From contig CAZIPP010000088.1 of NCBI GenBank assembly GCA_964541215.1, positions 1 to 5,965 on the forward strand: a DNA stretch of 5,965 bases, in the 5' to 3' direction. The position numbers and the translations under genes are program-made. Positions 1 through 5,896 of the stretch are shown here, in pieces (positions within the stretch are counted from its first letter, which is position 1; every line of letters begins with the position of its first letter). A model generated the notes under the pieces. The model saw nothing but the letters and a program-made list of their open reading frames with translations, did no database searches and was not told the origin of the DNA. Source of the DNA: SIG469 sp964541215 (GTDB lineage: Bacteria > Bacillota > Clostridia > Oscillospirales > Oscillospiraceae).

Positions 1-4
1 TGAT

Positions 5-721
5 TTATCGATCGTTGATATGAATGTCTCTCATATCGGGATCGGAGGGATCGCTTTTGACACCGGGATCAAAATACGGAGGGTCGCGGTGTATGGGATT
101 TTCAGGGACCTCAGGATATGACAGCGGTTCTGTCAGCAAAGAGCCCAGGGCGGTGGCGACGTAAAGGTCGGTGCGGGTCCAAAGCTCAAAGCCGGCGTTT
201 ACGGAGCACCACTGGAACACCAGACCTCTTACCAGCACGAACAGGTACTCGCATATTTCGGTGGCGGGCATACGCCGGGAGATCTCACCGGCATCCTGAC
301 CTTCGGAAATGATGCCCACAAGCACCTTCTGCATGGGTCTGGTTCTGGCAAACCAGATGTTGCTGGTGCTGAACAGCATACAAATGGTGTCGAAGTTGGA
401 ATCCATCAGCATTGCGCTGTACAGCTTGAAATAGCAGCGGATCCTGTCTGCATAGGTGTTGCCGGTGATCTTGGGAGCAAGGTCACGGGTAAAGTGGCTG
501 TCCATGTTGCGGAAGAACTCAAAAAGGATATCGTTTTTGGAATTGAAATAGCTGTAAAACGTGCCGATAGACACGCCGCTGTGTTTACAGATATCGCGAA
601 TAGTGGCGTTCTCGAAGCCACGTTCAGCAAGAATATCAAGGGCGCTGTGATAAATGCGGTCTTTGGTTCTGGCAGACTTCGGTGTTTTTCCAACCGGCTT
701 GACTTCGATATCGTAATTCAT
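5..721 (-). CDS. TetR/AcrR family transcriptional regulator
   Basis: A 238-residue protein with a typical TetR N-terminal DNA-binding domain at about residues 17-65. It reads ARTKDRIYHSALDILAERGF, then a helix-turn-helix (TIRDICKHSGVSIGTFYSYF) and the usual SKNDILFEFF linker to the ligand-binding domain. The all-helical C-terminal part (about 75-200) is divergent, as is normal for the family, so the ligand cannot be read. The last ~38 residues form a Pro/Asp-rich, probably disordered tail with no hydrophobic pattern, unusual for TetR proteins. The ATG is preceded by AAAGGA (plus positions 731-736) at 9 nt spacing. This site lies just after the stop codon of the upstream gene, and the 17-bp gap implies one transcript with the BMP-domain gene. 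It probably represses its own operon or nearby genes (inference). The stop is 4 bases from the window edge, so its terminator is not visible. Confidence 0.93.
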   Translation of the reverse strand: MNYDIEVKPVGKTPKSARTKDRIYHSALDILAERGFENATIRDICKHSGVSIGTFYSYFNSKNDILFEFFRNMDSHFTRDLAPKITGNTYADRIRCYFKLYSAMLMDSNFDTICMLFSTSNIWFARTRPMQKVLVGIISEGQDAGEISRRMPATEICEYLFVLVRGLVFQWCSVNAGFELWTRTDLYVATALGSLLTEPLSYPEVPENPIHRDPPYFDPGVKSDPSDPDMRDIHINDR

Positions 722-738
722 AGTGAGCTATCCTTTCT

Positions 739-2655
739 TTATCCTTCTATTACTTCTGTAATAGTGTCCAGCATCCAGTCCATATTCTGTATTTCTATCA
801 AAGACGGCACATCGTCTTTTTCCACTCTTAAAACACCGTCACGGTCAGTCATGGGACCCTCAAAGGGATGTATCTGCCCTGAGACTATAAGGCTGCGGAA
901 TATTTTCAGCAGCTTGACGGCATTGTGCCCCATGAAAGCGTCCACGCCGTAAACATCGATGATGCCGGTGTTCATGCCCCAGCCGAAGTGTACAGCGCTG
1001 TCGTATCCGCTGCGGGTGATGTCGAGAATACTGTTTTTGGTCGTAAAGCTGTCGCCAACTATCTGGTCGTAGAATACCGACCAGTCCAAAGCGATGGCGC
1101 CAAGGCTCTCTTCCGGATAACCGGTGCTGCGCTCAAGCTTGAACACCTGAGCGTATACGCCCGGGAACGCTTTTCTGACCAGCGGAGTGTTCAGCTGATG
1201 CAGGCAAAGAGCAATGTCAACACCTGCCTGAGCCAGCTTGCGGCGGGCTGCAATATGCTCGCGTGGTTCATAATCGGTGTGGGACTGAATGAAGTTTACC
1301 ACCTTGACATGGGGGTTGACCAGCTGCGCGCCGAGAGCAAAGGCGTTTACGTTGAAGGTCAGATCCTTGTGGAATCTGGCGCTGGTCATATAGCCCACAA
1401 TGTTGGATTTTGTCATTGCGCCTGCCACAACGCCGCAGAGGAAAACAGCCTCCTGCTGCTTGGCGAAGTAGGTCATCATGTTCTTTTGAGGCTGAGCAAT
1501 GTCGCAGTTAAGGATGGTTTTGTCGGGATTTTCCAAGCTCAGACGCAGGGATGCCGATGACATATTGGGGCTGGTGGTAAACAGGATATCCGGCTCCTGT
1601 TCCATAAGCTCGCAAATAGCCTTATAGCTGCCTTTTTCATAGATCCCACTTTTTGATATTATGTCAACCTTATCGCCCATTTTCTTTTGCAGACGCTGCA
1701 TGGCAACATAATGGGTGTGGGTCCAGAGGGAATGTTCCGGATCGCCTTCAAAGGCGAAGGCTATCTTCAGCTTGGAAGGACGCTTTGAGAAGAAGGAAAG
1801 GGGAGACTTCTCATTATCCTGCTTCATTTCAACAGTGTTGGTGTCGTTGGTGTCTTTCAGAGACAAAAGCTTAAACTGAGCTTCGCAGCTTTTCACCCGG
1901 TCGTTGATGCCGGAGACCGGAGTGTTGGGATGGAAACCATATATCTCCGTGAACTCCAGAAACGCGTCGCCGGAGGTGATGGGTATGCTGCCGAAACCGC
2001 AGGACTTGTACGACAGGCGGAAGGTCTTGAAAGCGGAGTTGATAAGCTCTTCGATGCTGTCTGTAACTTCGGGGTGCTTGGTCTTGTACTTTTCGACTAT
2101 CTGCACCAGCCTTGTGAAGCTTCCTGTGTGGGAAAACCAGAGGTTGTTGAAAGAGGCGCGTTTGTCGAAATCAAGGAACTCGTAATATCGGGTAACAAGA
2201 GAATTGCTTTCATCTCGCTTGGGAATTATTCTGGTGACCTTCGCGTAGGCGGAGGCGGCGCCGCAGTATTTCAAAACGCTTATGCGCTTGTTGCCTTCCA
2301 GAGCAAAGTAACGGTTAATGTATTCGTAAACCTTGATTGGCTCGCGAATACCCTCGTCGATATGGGAATTGTAAAGCTTCTTCCATTTTGCGCCAAACTC
2401 AGTGTTTTCTGCAAGAAGAGGCATAAAGTTGCCTGCAAAAGCGTTGCTTCTGGCAGAGGTGCGGGTACCGATTATTTTTTCAATCGGTATTTCACGGGTA
2501 CCAAGGTTCAGCTCGGAAACGATCTCAACATCCTTGATAAGATCGTCCAGTACCAGCAGATAACCGTTGTATGCGTTGCCGGAATTGTCTGACTGGTATT
2601 TTTTGCCCATCTGCCGGGCTTGTTTATAATGCTGACTGCTGTCGTGGTCGGACAT
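739..2655 (-). CDS. Cytoplasmic ParB-like/BMP-domain fusion protein
   Basis: A 638-residue protein with two recognisable parts. Residues about 50-145 resemble the ParB/Srx-like N-terminal fold: REIPIEKIIGTR, then an EGIREPIKVYEY segment and the box ALEGNKRISVLKY at 118-130, comparable to the G-x-x-R box of ParB. Residues about 145-265 are mixed and unassigned, followed by a polar linker (about 266-295). From residue 296 (KLKIAFAFEGDPEHS) to about 600 it follows the BMP/PnrA (Med-like) periplasmic-binding fold, including FLCGVVAGAMTKSNIVGYM at 405-423 and HFGWGMNTGIIDVYG at 556-570. BMP proteins are usually lipoprotein nucleoside receptors, but this one has no signal peptide, lipobox or membrane segment, so it should be cytosolic. 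The start is set by GGAGGT 7 nt upstream; a 44-residue upstream in-frame extension would begin upstream of the predicted transcript. First gene of a probable two-gene operon with the TetR gene. A ligand sensor or regulator is inferred; the function is unknown. Confidence 0.9.
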   Translation of the reverse strand: MSDHDSSQHYKQARQMGKKYQSDNSGNAYNGYLLVLDDLIKDVEIVSELNLGTREIPIEKIIGTRTSARSNAFAGNFMPLLAENTEFGAKWKKLYNSHIDEGIREPIKVYEYINRYFALEGNKRISVLKYCGAASAYAKVTRIIPKRDESNSLVTRYYEFLDFDKRASFNNLWFSHTGSFTRLVQIVEKYKTKHPEVTDSIEELINSAFKTFRLSYKSCGFGSIPITSGDAFLEFTEIYGFHPNTPVSGINDRVKSCEAQFKLLSLKDTNDTNTVEMKQDNEKSPLSFFSKRPSKLKIAFAFEGDPEHSLWTHTHYVAMQRLQKKMGDKVDIISKSGIYEKGSYKAICELMEQEPDILFTTSPNMSSASLRLSLENPDKTILNCDIAQPQKNMMTYFAKQQEAVFLCGVVAGAMTKSNIVGYMTSARFHKDLTFNVNAFALGAQLVNPHVKVVNFIQSHTDYEPREHIAARRKLAQAGVDIALCLHQLNTPLVRKAFPGVYAQVFKLERSTGYPEESLGAIALDWSVFYDQIVGDSFTTKNSILDITRSGYDSAVHFGWGMNTGIIDVYGVDAFMGHNAVKLLKIFRSLIVSGQIHPFEGPMTDRDGVLRVEKDDVPSLIEIQNMDWMLDTITEVIEG

Positions 2656-2662
2656 GGCTATG

Positions 2663-2668
2663 ACCTCC
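2663..2668 (-). promoter_or_regulatory. Ribosome binding site of the ParB-like/BMP gene
   Basis: On the minus strand this reads GGAGGT, 7 nt before the ATG at 2655. It decides the start: an in-frame ATG at 2787 has no such site and lies upstream of the promoter proposed at 2711-2738. Confidence 0.88.
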
Positions 2669-2696
2669 CTCGTAAAAATTTGAATATAACTATAGC

Positions 2697-2708
2697 TATT
2701 ATATAATA
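2697..2708. promoter_or_regulatory. AT-rich 12-bp palindrome at +1 of the minus promoter
   Basis: TATTATATAATA is a perfect inverted repeat centred about one base from the predicted transcription start (~2704) of the BMP-TetR operon. A smaller palindrome, ATAGCTAT (2692-2699), overlaps its edge. An 8-bp near-direct repeat, ATAATACC (2703-2710) and ATTATACC (2711-2718), covers the -10 region. The position fits a repressor operator, possibly for the TetR protein encoded in the same unit. AT-rich sequence makes chance palindromes common, so the operator role is an inference. Confidence 0.35.
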
Positions 2709-2710
2709 CC

Positions 2711-2738
2711 ATTATACCACAGCAGATAGATTTTTCAA
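2711..2738 (-). promoter_or_regulatory. Sigma-A promoter for the BMP-TetR operon
   Basis: On the minus strand the -35 is TTGAAA (plus 2733-2738), followed by a 16-bp spacer and a -10 TATAAT (plus 2711-2716) preceded by TGG, which gives an extended -10. The predicted start is near 2704, leaving a leader of about 48 nt before the ATG at 2655. Its -35 lies 7 bp from the -35 of the divergent promoter, so the two promoters probably compete or share regulators. Confidence 0.75.
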
Positions 2739-2745
2739 TCCGCTC

Positions 2746-2773
2746 TTGACAAACTCTGCTAATTATATATAAT
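2746..2773 (+). promoter_or_regulatory. Consensus sigma-A promoter for the regulator/ABC operon
   Basis: TTGACA (2746-2751), a 16-bp spacer, then TATAAT (2768-2773): both hexamers match the consensus perfectly. The predicted start is near 2779-2781, at the left edge of the 18-bp palindrome. A promoter this strong would be expected to be held down by a repressor. Because the transcript would begin only about 8 nt before the ATG at 2788, that ATG is unlikely to be the real start. Confidence 0.8.
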
Positions 2774-2778
2774 AATAA

Positions 2779-2796
2779 CTGTCTCAAATGAGACAG
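2779..2796. promoter_or_regulatory. Perfect 18-bp palindrome, candidate Crp/Fnr-family operator
   Basis: CTGTCTCAAATGAGACAG is a perfect inverted repeat with 8-bp arms and an AA centre. Read as TGTCT-N6-AGACA it has the 5-6-5 layout of Crp/Fnr-family sites (Crp: TGTGA-N6-TCACA) with different half-site bases. It covers the predicted +1 of the plus promoter, a position where bound protein normally represses. It stands directly before a gene for a Crp/Fnr-family protein, which suggests autorepression. Binding by that protein is inferred. Confidence 0.7.
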
Positions 2797-2805
2797 AATA
2801 GTGAC

Positions 2806-2812
2806 GGTGATC
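2806..2812 (+). promoter_or_regulatory. Non-standard ribosome binding site of the Crp/Fnr-family gene
   Basis: GGTGATC matches the 3' half of the full Shine-Dalgarno complement AAGGAGGTGATC, so it could pair with seven consecutive bases of the 16S rRNA tail although the GGAGG core is incomplete. It ends 5 nt before the ATG at 2818. No comparable site precedes the alternative ATG at 2788, so this supports the 2818 start. Confidence 0.55.
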
Positions 2813-2817
2813 TGACC

Positions 2818-3492
2818 ATGGCAGCAGAATATTCAAAAACAGAATACGAGCTTATCAAAAATACCTTTGTTTTCAGAGGATGCGGCGATGAGGTCCTGCG
2901 CCATGCGCTGCAAAGCAGCGGCTGCCTGCGTCTGGATCATCCAAAGGGAACTTCCGTTTTCAGCCCGGAAAGCTATATGAAGGCTCTTGGAGTAATTGTA
3001 AGGGGCAGTGTGCAGGTGAGCAAAAACACAGCCGACGGTCATCGGCTGGCAATAAGCAGGCTTAACTGCGGAGATGTGTTTGGAGCGGCAGCCATATTCA
3101 ACGATATGGAAAGCTTTGCGACAACGCTTACAGCTTTGCAGGACTGCACAGTCATTTACTTTCCCGAAAGTCTCATCCGAAGCATGATGACGGACGATTT
3201 CACCATTGCGGAAAACTATATCCGATATCAGTCGGGCAGGATCCGCTTTCTCAGCAGCAAAATAGACGGTCTTTCCGCCGGCAGCGCGGAAAACCGTCTT
3301 GCAAAGTATCTGCTGGAAAACTCCGGAGCTTCCGGTACCGTGGCTGCCAGCATGACAGAGCTGGCAGAGATGCTGAATATCGGGCGGGCATCCCTCTACC
3401 GCGCCATAGACTCCCTTTGCCAGGCAGGGGCAGTTAAAAAAGAGGGAAAAAAGCTGACAGTTACAGACCCTGAAAAACTGAGACAGCTATAG
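2818..3492 (+). CDS. Crp/Fnr family transcriptional regulator
   Basis: A 224-residue protein of normal family length. Residues about 15-130 form the cyclic-nucleotide-binding-like beta-roll (HPKGTSVFS, GVIVRGSVQVSK, RLNCGDVFGAAAIF, ALQDCTVIYFP). A dimerisation helix follows (about 130-155), then a C-terminal HTH_Crp domain (ENRLAKYLLE; MTELAEMLNIGRASLYRAID at 179-198). The Arg-Ser/Thr pair that binds cAMP in E. coli Crp is replaced around FATTL, and Fnr's N-terminal cysteine cluster is absent, so neither cAMP nor an Fnr-type Fe-S cluster is supported. In the recognition helix the Glu that reads TGTGA half-sites in Crp is Ala191, which fits the different palindrome at 2779-2796. The ATG at 2818 is preferred because 2788 lies inside that palindrome, next to the predicted +1, without a ribosome binding site; using 2788 would add 10 residues. 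First gene of the transporter operon, 24 bp before the binding protein, so it probably controls the operon in response to its solute. Confidence 0.92.
   Translation: MAAEYSKTEYELIKNTFVFRGCGDEVLRHALQSSGCLRLDHPKGTSVFSPESYMKALGVIVRGSVQVSKNTADGHRLAISRLNCGDVFGAAAIFNDMESFATTLTALQDCTVIYFPESLIRSMMTDDFTIAENYIRYQSGRIRFLSSKIDGLSAGSAENRLAKYLLENSGASGTVAASMTELAEMLNIGRASLYRAIDSLCQAGAVKKEGKKLTVTDPEKLRQL
3452..3488 (+). other. Weak hairpin across the regulator stop region
   Basis: AGCTG (3452-3456) can pair with CAGCT (3484-3488), and CAGTT (3458-3462) with AACTG (3476-3480). The two 5-bp helices are separated by a 1x3 internal loop and capped by a 13-nt loop. There is no U-tract, so it is not a terminator. 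It could mildly affect mRNA processing or the relative expression of the regulator and the binding protein. Chance is quite possible. Confidence 0.2.
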
Positions 3493-3516
3493 AAACCATA
3501 GATTGGAGAACGAAAG

Positions 3517-4599
3517 ATGAAAAAAATTATGTCAACCGTACTCGTCCTTGCCATGCTGCTTGCGCTGGCATCCTGCGCAGCGGAAACAGAGCAGCAGAAC
3601 GTGTCTGCCGAACCTGAGCAGACAGCAGAGGTCGAACAGTCTGTCGAAGCATCCGAAGAACAGCCTGTTGAAGAACCTGTGGCAGAGCCAGCCGAAAAGA
3701 CAGCCGTTAGGGTTGCCGCCATGAAGGGTCCCACCGGCATGGGCATGTCCAAACTTATGGAAGACAATGCCAACAATGCTTCTGCCAATGAATATACCTT
3801 TGACCTGTTTTCTGCTCCCGATGAGCTGACCGCAAAGCTCATCACCGGAGAATATGATATCGCTGCCATCCCCACAAATCTTGCTGCCAACCTGTATAAA
3901 AAGACAGAAGGTCAGATACAGCTTCTGGCTCTGAACACCCTTGGCGTGCTGTATATCATGCAGAACAGCCCCGATGGCGAAGTAATTTCCGATCTTTCCC
4001 AGCTGAAGGGCAAGACTCTGTACGCCACCGGTCAGGGCAGCAACCCCGAATATGTCCTCAACTATCTGCTGCGTCAGGCAGGGCTTGAGCCCGGCGTTGA
4101 TGTTACCATCGAATATCTTGCGGCACACGATGAGCTGGTAGCCCTTGCTGCCGGTGGTGAGGTCGAATACTGCATGCTGCCCGAACCCAATGTTTCTGTA
4201 CTTTCCAATAAGAATGCTGATATGAAAGCAGTCATCGATCTGACCGAGGTCTGGGAAGCTTCCGGTGCAGAAGGCGTTTTGACCATGGGCTGCCTTGTGG
4301 TCAATAGAGCTTTTGCTGACGCAAACTCCGAAGCTGTTGCGTCCTTCCTTGATGAATACGCAGCTTCTGTAGATTATGTAAACTCCGATACTGCCGCAGC
4401 GTCAGAGCTTATCGTAAAGTATGAGATCGTTGCCGCAGCTCCTGTTGCACAGAAAGCGCTGCCCAACTGCAATATCGTCTGCATCACCGGCGATGAGATC
4501 TGGCCTGCCATCGAAGGCTATTACAAGGTCCTGTTTGAAGCCGAGCCTACCTCCGTTGGCGGAACCATGCCTGAAAGCAGCATGGTCTGGGCAGGCTGA
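3517..4599 (+). CDS. ABC transporter substrate-binding lipoprotein, NitT/TauT (NMT1)-like
   Basis: A 360-residue exported solute receptor. It starts with a lipoprotein signal peptide (KK, then hydrophobic residues about 7-18) ending in the lipobox LASC with Cys20 as the lipidation site. An acidic Glu/Gln/Pro/Ala linker (about 21-62) acts as a spacer from the membrane. The type II periplasmic-binding fold begins at VRVAAMKGPTGMGMSKLM (64-81), with ligand-pocket-like elements AKLITGEYDIAAIPTNLAA (106-124), GKTLYATGQGSNPEYVLNYL (165-184) and CMLPEPNVSVL (219-229). These match the NMT1/SsuA-like class that brings taurine, sulfonates, nitrate or pyrimidine-type compounds to ABC permeases; the exact substrate cannot be read. 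The ATG follows GGAG (3505-3508) at 8 nt. It follows the Crp-like gene by 24 bp without a terminator and overlaps the permease start by 1 nt (TGATG), so co-transcription and translational coupling are likely. Confidence 0.92.
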   Translation: MKKIMSTVLVLAMLLALASCAAETEQQNVSAEPEQTAEVEQSVEASEEQPVEEPVAEPAEKTAVRVAAMKGPTGMGMSKLMEDNANNASANEYTFDLFSAPDELTAKLITGEYDIAAIPTNLAANLYKKTEGQIQLLALNTLGVLYIMQNSPDGEVISDLSQLKGKTLYATGQGSNPEYVLNYLLRQAGLEPGVDVTIEYLAAHDELVALAAGGEVEYCMLPEPNVSVLSNKNADMKAVIDLTEVWEASGAEGVLTMGCLVVNRAFADANSEAVASFLDEYAASVDYVNSDTAAASELIVKYEIVAAAPVAQKALPNCNIVCITGDEIWPAIEGYYKVLFEAEPTSVGGTMPESSMVWAG

Positions 4600-5336
4600 T
4601 GTCGCCTCGGATAAAAAAGTTCATACAGTCACTGGCCGCAGCTGTGTTCTGGTTTGCTGTCTGGCAAGCCGCAGCTGTGGCTGTTGGGCGTGAGCTGCTG
4701 CTGCCAACACCGGCAGCGGCATTTTCCGCATTGATGGAAAACGCGGTTGAGCCTGAGTTCTGGCACAGTGTGGCGTTGTCTTTGCTGCGTATCCTGCTTG
4801 GATTTACCGCGGGTGTAGTGCTTGGCGTTGTCCTGGGTGCGGTCACCAAAGCCTTTAAGCCGGCAGACATCCTGCTTTCGCCGCTTCTTCGCATCATTCG
4901 CGCAACTCCTGTGGCGTCCTTTATTATTCTTGCCCTTGTTTGGATAAACTCCGGCATCCTTCCCGGATTCATTTCCATGCTCATGGTTCTGCCGGTGGTG
5001 TGGGCGAATATCTACGAAGGGATATCTGCGGTTGATTATGGGCTGTTGGAAGTGGCAGCGGTCTACCGCTTTGACAGACTGAAGACCCTGAAGCTCATTT
5101 ATGTGCCGTCGCTGCGGACTTACTTCAAGGCAGCCGTCATAACATCTTTGGGCATGGCGTGGAAATCGGGCATAGCGGCAGAAGTTTTATGTCAACCTAG
5201 AGTGTCTATTGGACTGGAGCTATATTATTCAAAGCTGTATCTTGAAACCGCCGACCTGTTTGCGTGGACTGCCGTAGTTATAATTCTGAGCTTTATCGTT
5301 GAAAAGGGCGTAGCCGCGCTGCTGAAAAGGATGTGA
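4599..5336 (+). CDS. ABC transporter permease, NitT/TauT-type
   Basis: A 245-residue inner-membrane protein with about six hydrophobic segments (roughly 9-29, 60-84, 95-117, 121-141, 175-197 and 218-238), the usual length and topology of SsuC/TauC-type permeases. LLPTPAAAFSAL (33-44) is the typical periplasmic segment after the first helix, and RIIRATPVASFIILALVW (98-115) is the conserved core helix start. The cytoplasmic coupling (EAA) loop is at 151-171, EVAAVYRFDRLKTLKLIYVP followed by Ser, but the canonical glycine of EAA-x3-G is Arg157. It presumably forms a homodimer with two copies of the downstream ATPase. The start codon overlaps the stop of the binding-protein gene by 1 nt, and its stop is 4 bp before the ATPase ATG. 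No internal promoter was seen. Confidence 0.92.
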   Translation: MSPRIKKFIQSLAAAVFWFAVWQAAAVAVGRELLLPTPAAAFSALMENAVEPEFWHSVALSLLRILLGFTAGVVLGVVLGAVTKAFKPADILLSPLLRIIRATPVASFIILALVWINSGILPGFISMLMVLPVVWANIYEGISAVDYGLLEVAAVYRFDRLKTLKLIYVPSLRTYFKAAVITSLGMAWKSGIAAEVLCQPRVSIGLELYYSKLYLETADLFAWTAVVIILSFIVEKGVAALLKRM

Positions 5337-5340
5337 CGTC

Positions 5341-5892
5341 ATGGGTATAGTGTTAGAAAACATATCAATGAGCTTTGATAATAAGAACATTTTCAAAGAT
5401 TTTTCCTATGAGTTTCCCAATACCGGCGTAACCTGCGTCATGGGACCTTCCGGCAGGGGAAAAACCACATTGCTTCGCATCATCTGCGGACTGCAAAAGC
5501 CCGGCAGCGGCAGAGTATATAACTGTGATCGTCCTGCCATGATGTTTCAGGAGGACAGGCTGATGCCGTGGCTCACTGCGGGAGAAAACATAACTGCGGT
5601 GTGCGACTGCGACCCGGTGAAGTATCTTGAAATGGTAGGACTTGAGGCTGAGGTGGATACGCTTCCTTCGCGGCTCAGCGGAGGAATGAACCGAAGAATA
5701 TCCCTTGCCAGAGCGCTGGCGTATGATAGTGACGCACTGCTGCTGGATGAACCGTTCAAAGGTCTGGACGATGAACTGAAAGCAAAAATGTACCGGCTTA
5801 TATCTCAGGCGGCTGAGACAAAGCCGGTGATACTCGTCACTCACGATGAACAAGACGCTGAAACGCTCAACGCAGCGGTATTGAAGCTGTAA
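5341..5892 (+). CDS. Compact ABC transporter ATP-binding protein
   Basis: A 183-residue ATPase that energises the adjacent importer. All catalytic motifs are present: Walker A GPSGRGKT (35-42), Q-loop Gln70 in MMFQEDRLMPW (67-77), signature LSGGM (112-116, followed by NRR), Walker B ALLLDEP (132-138), D-loop GLDD (141-144) and switch His168 in VTHDE. It is about 60 residues shorter than most NitT/TauT ATPases (roughly 240-260). The end comes right after the H-loop helix (LNAAVLKL), and the region between Walker A and the Q-loop is trimmed. Because nothing catalytic is missing and a terminator follows, it reads as a natural minimal form, not a broken gene. The ATG follows AAAAGG (5325-5330) at 10 nt, inside the end of the permease gene. 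Last gene of the operon. Confidence 0.93.
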   Translation: MGIVLENISMSFDNKNIFKDFSYEFPNTGVTCVMGPSGRGKTTLLRIICGLQKPGSGRVYNCDRPAMMFQEDRLMPWLTAGENITAVCDCDPVKYLEMVGLEAEVDTLPSRLSGGMNRRISLARALAYDSDALLLDEPFKGLDDELKAKMYRLISQAAETKPVILVTHDEQDAETLNAAVLKL

Positions 5893-5896
5893 AAAA

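Noticed and set aside
925..1560. Long plus-strand open frame of 211 codons inside the BMP-fusion gene
   Set aside because: It is antisense to a coding sequence with clear domain motifs, has no convincing ribosome binding site, and its translation matches no family I recognise.
1930..2592. Long plus-strand open frame of 220 codons inside the ParB-like half
   Set aside because: Antisense shadow of the same well-supported gene, with no recognisable protein motifs.
2656..2787. N-terminal extension of the BMP fusion from the ATG at 2787
   Set aside because: It would run across both promoters and lacks a ribosome binding site, whereas the ATG at 2655 has GGAGGT at ideal spacing.
2788..2817. Ten extra residues on the Crp-like protein from the ATG at 2788
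   Set aside because: This ATG lies within the palindrome about 8 nt from the predicted transcription start and has no ribosome binding site.
2774..2817. Riboswitch in the leader of the transporter operon
   Set aside because: The predicted leader is only about 38 nt, too short for a known riboswitch, and its only structure is the palindrome with a 2-nt centre, which suits DNA binding better than RNA folding.
3532..4128. Minus-strand open frame of 198 codons opposite the binding-protein gene
   Set aside because: Its Cys/Phe/Gly-rich translation mirrors the acidic linker and fold of the real lipoprotein gene; it is a shadow.
5814..5820. TGAGACA, partial match to the operator arm, in the ATPase gene
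   Set aside because: A 7-base match within coding sequence, far from any promoter and without a partner arm; expected by chance.
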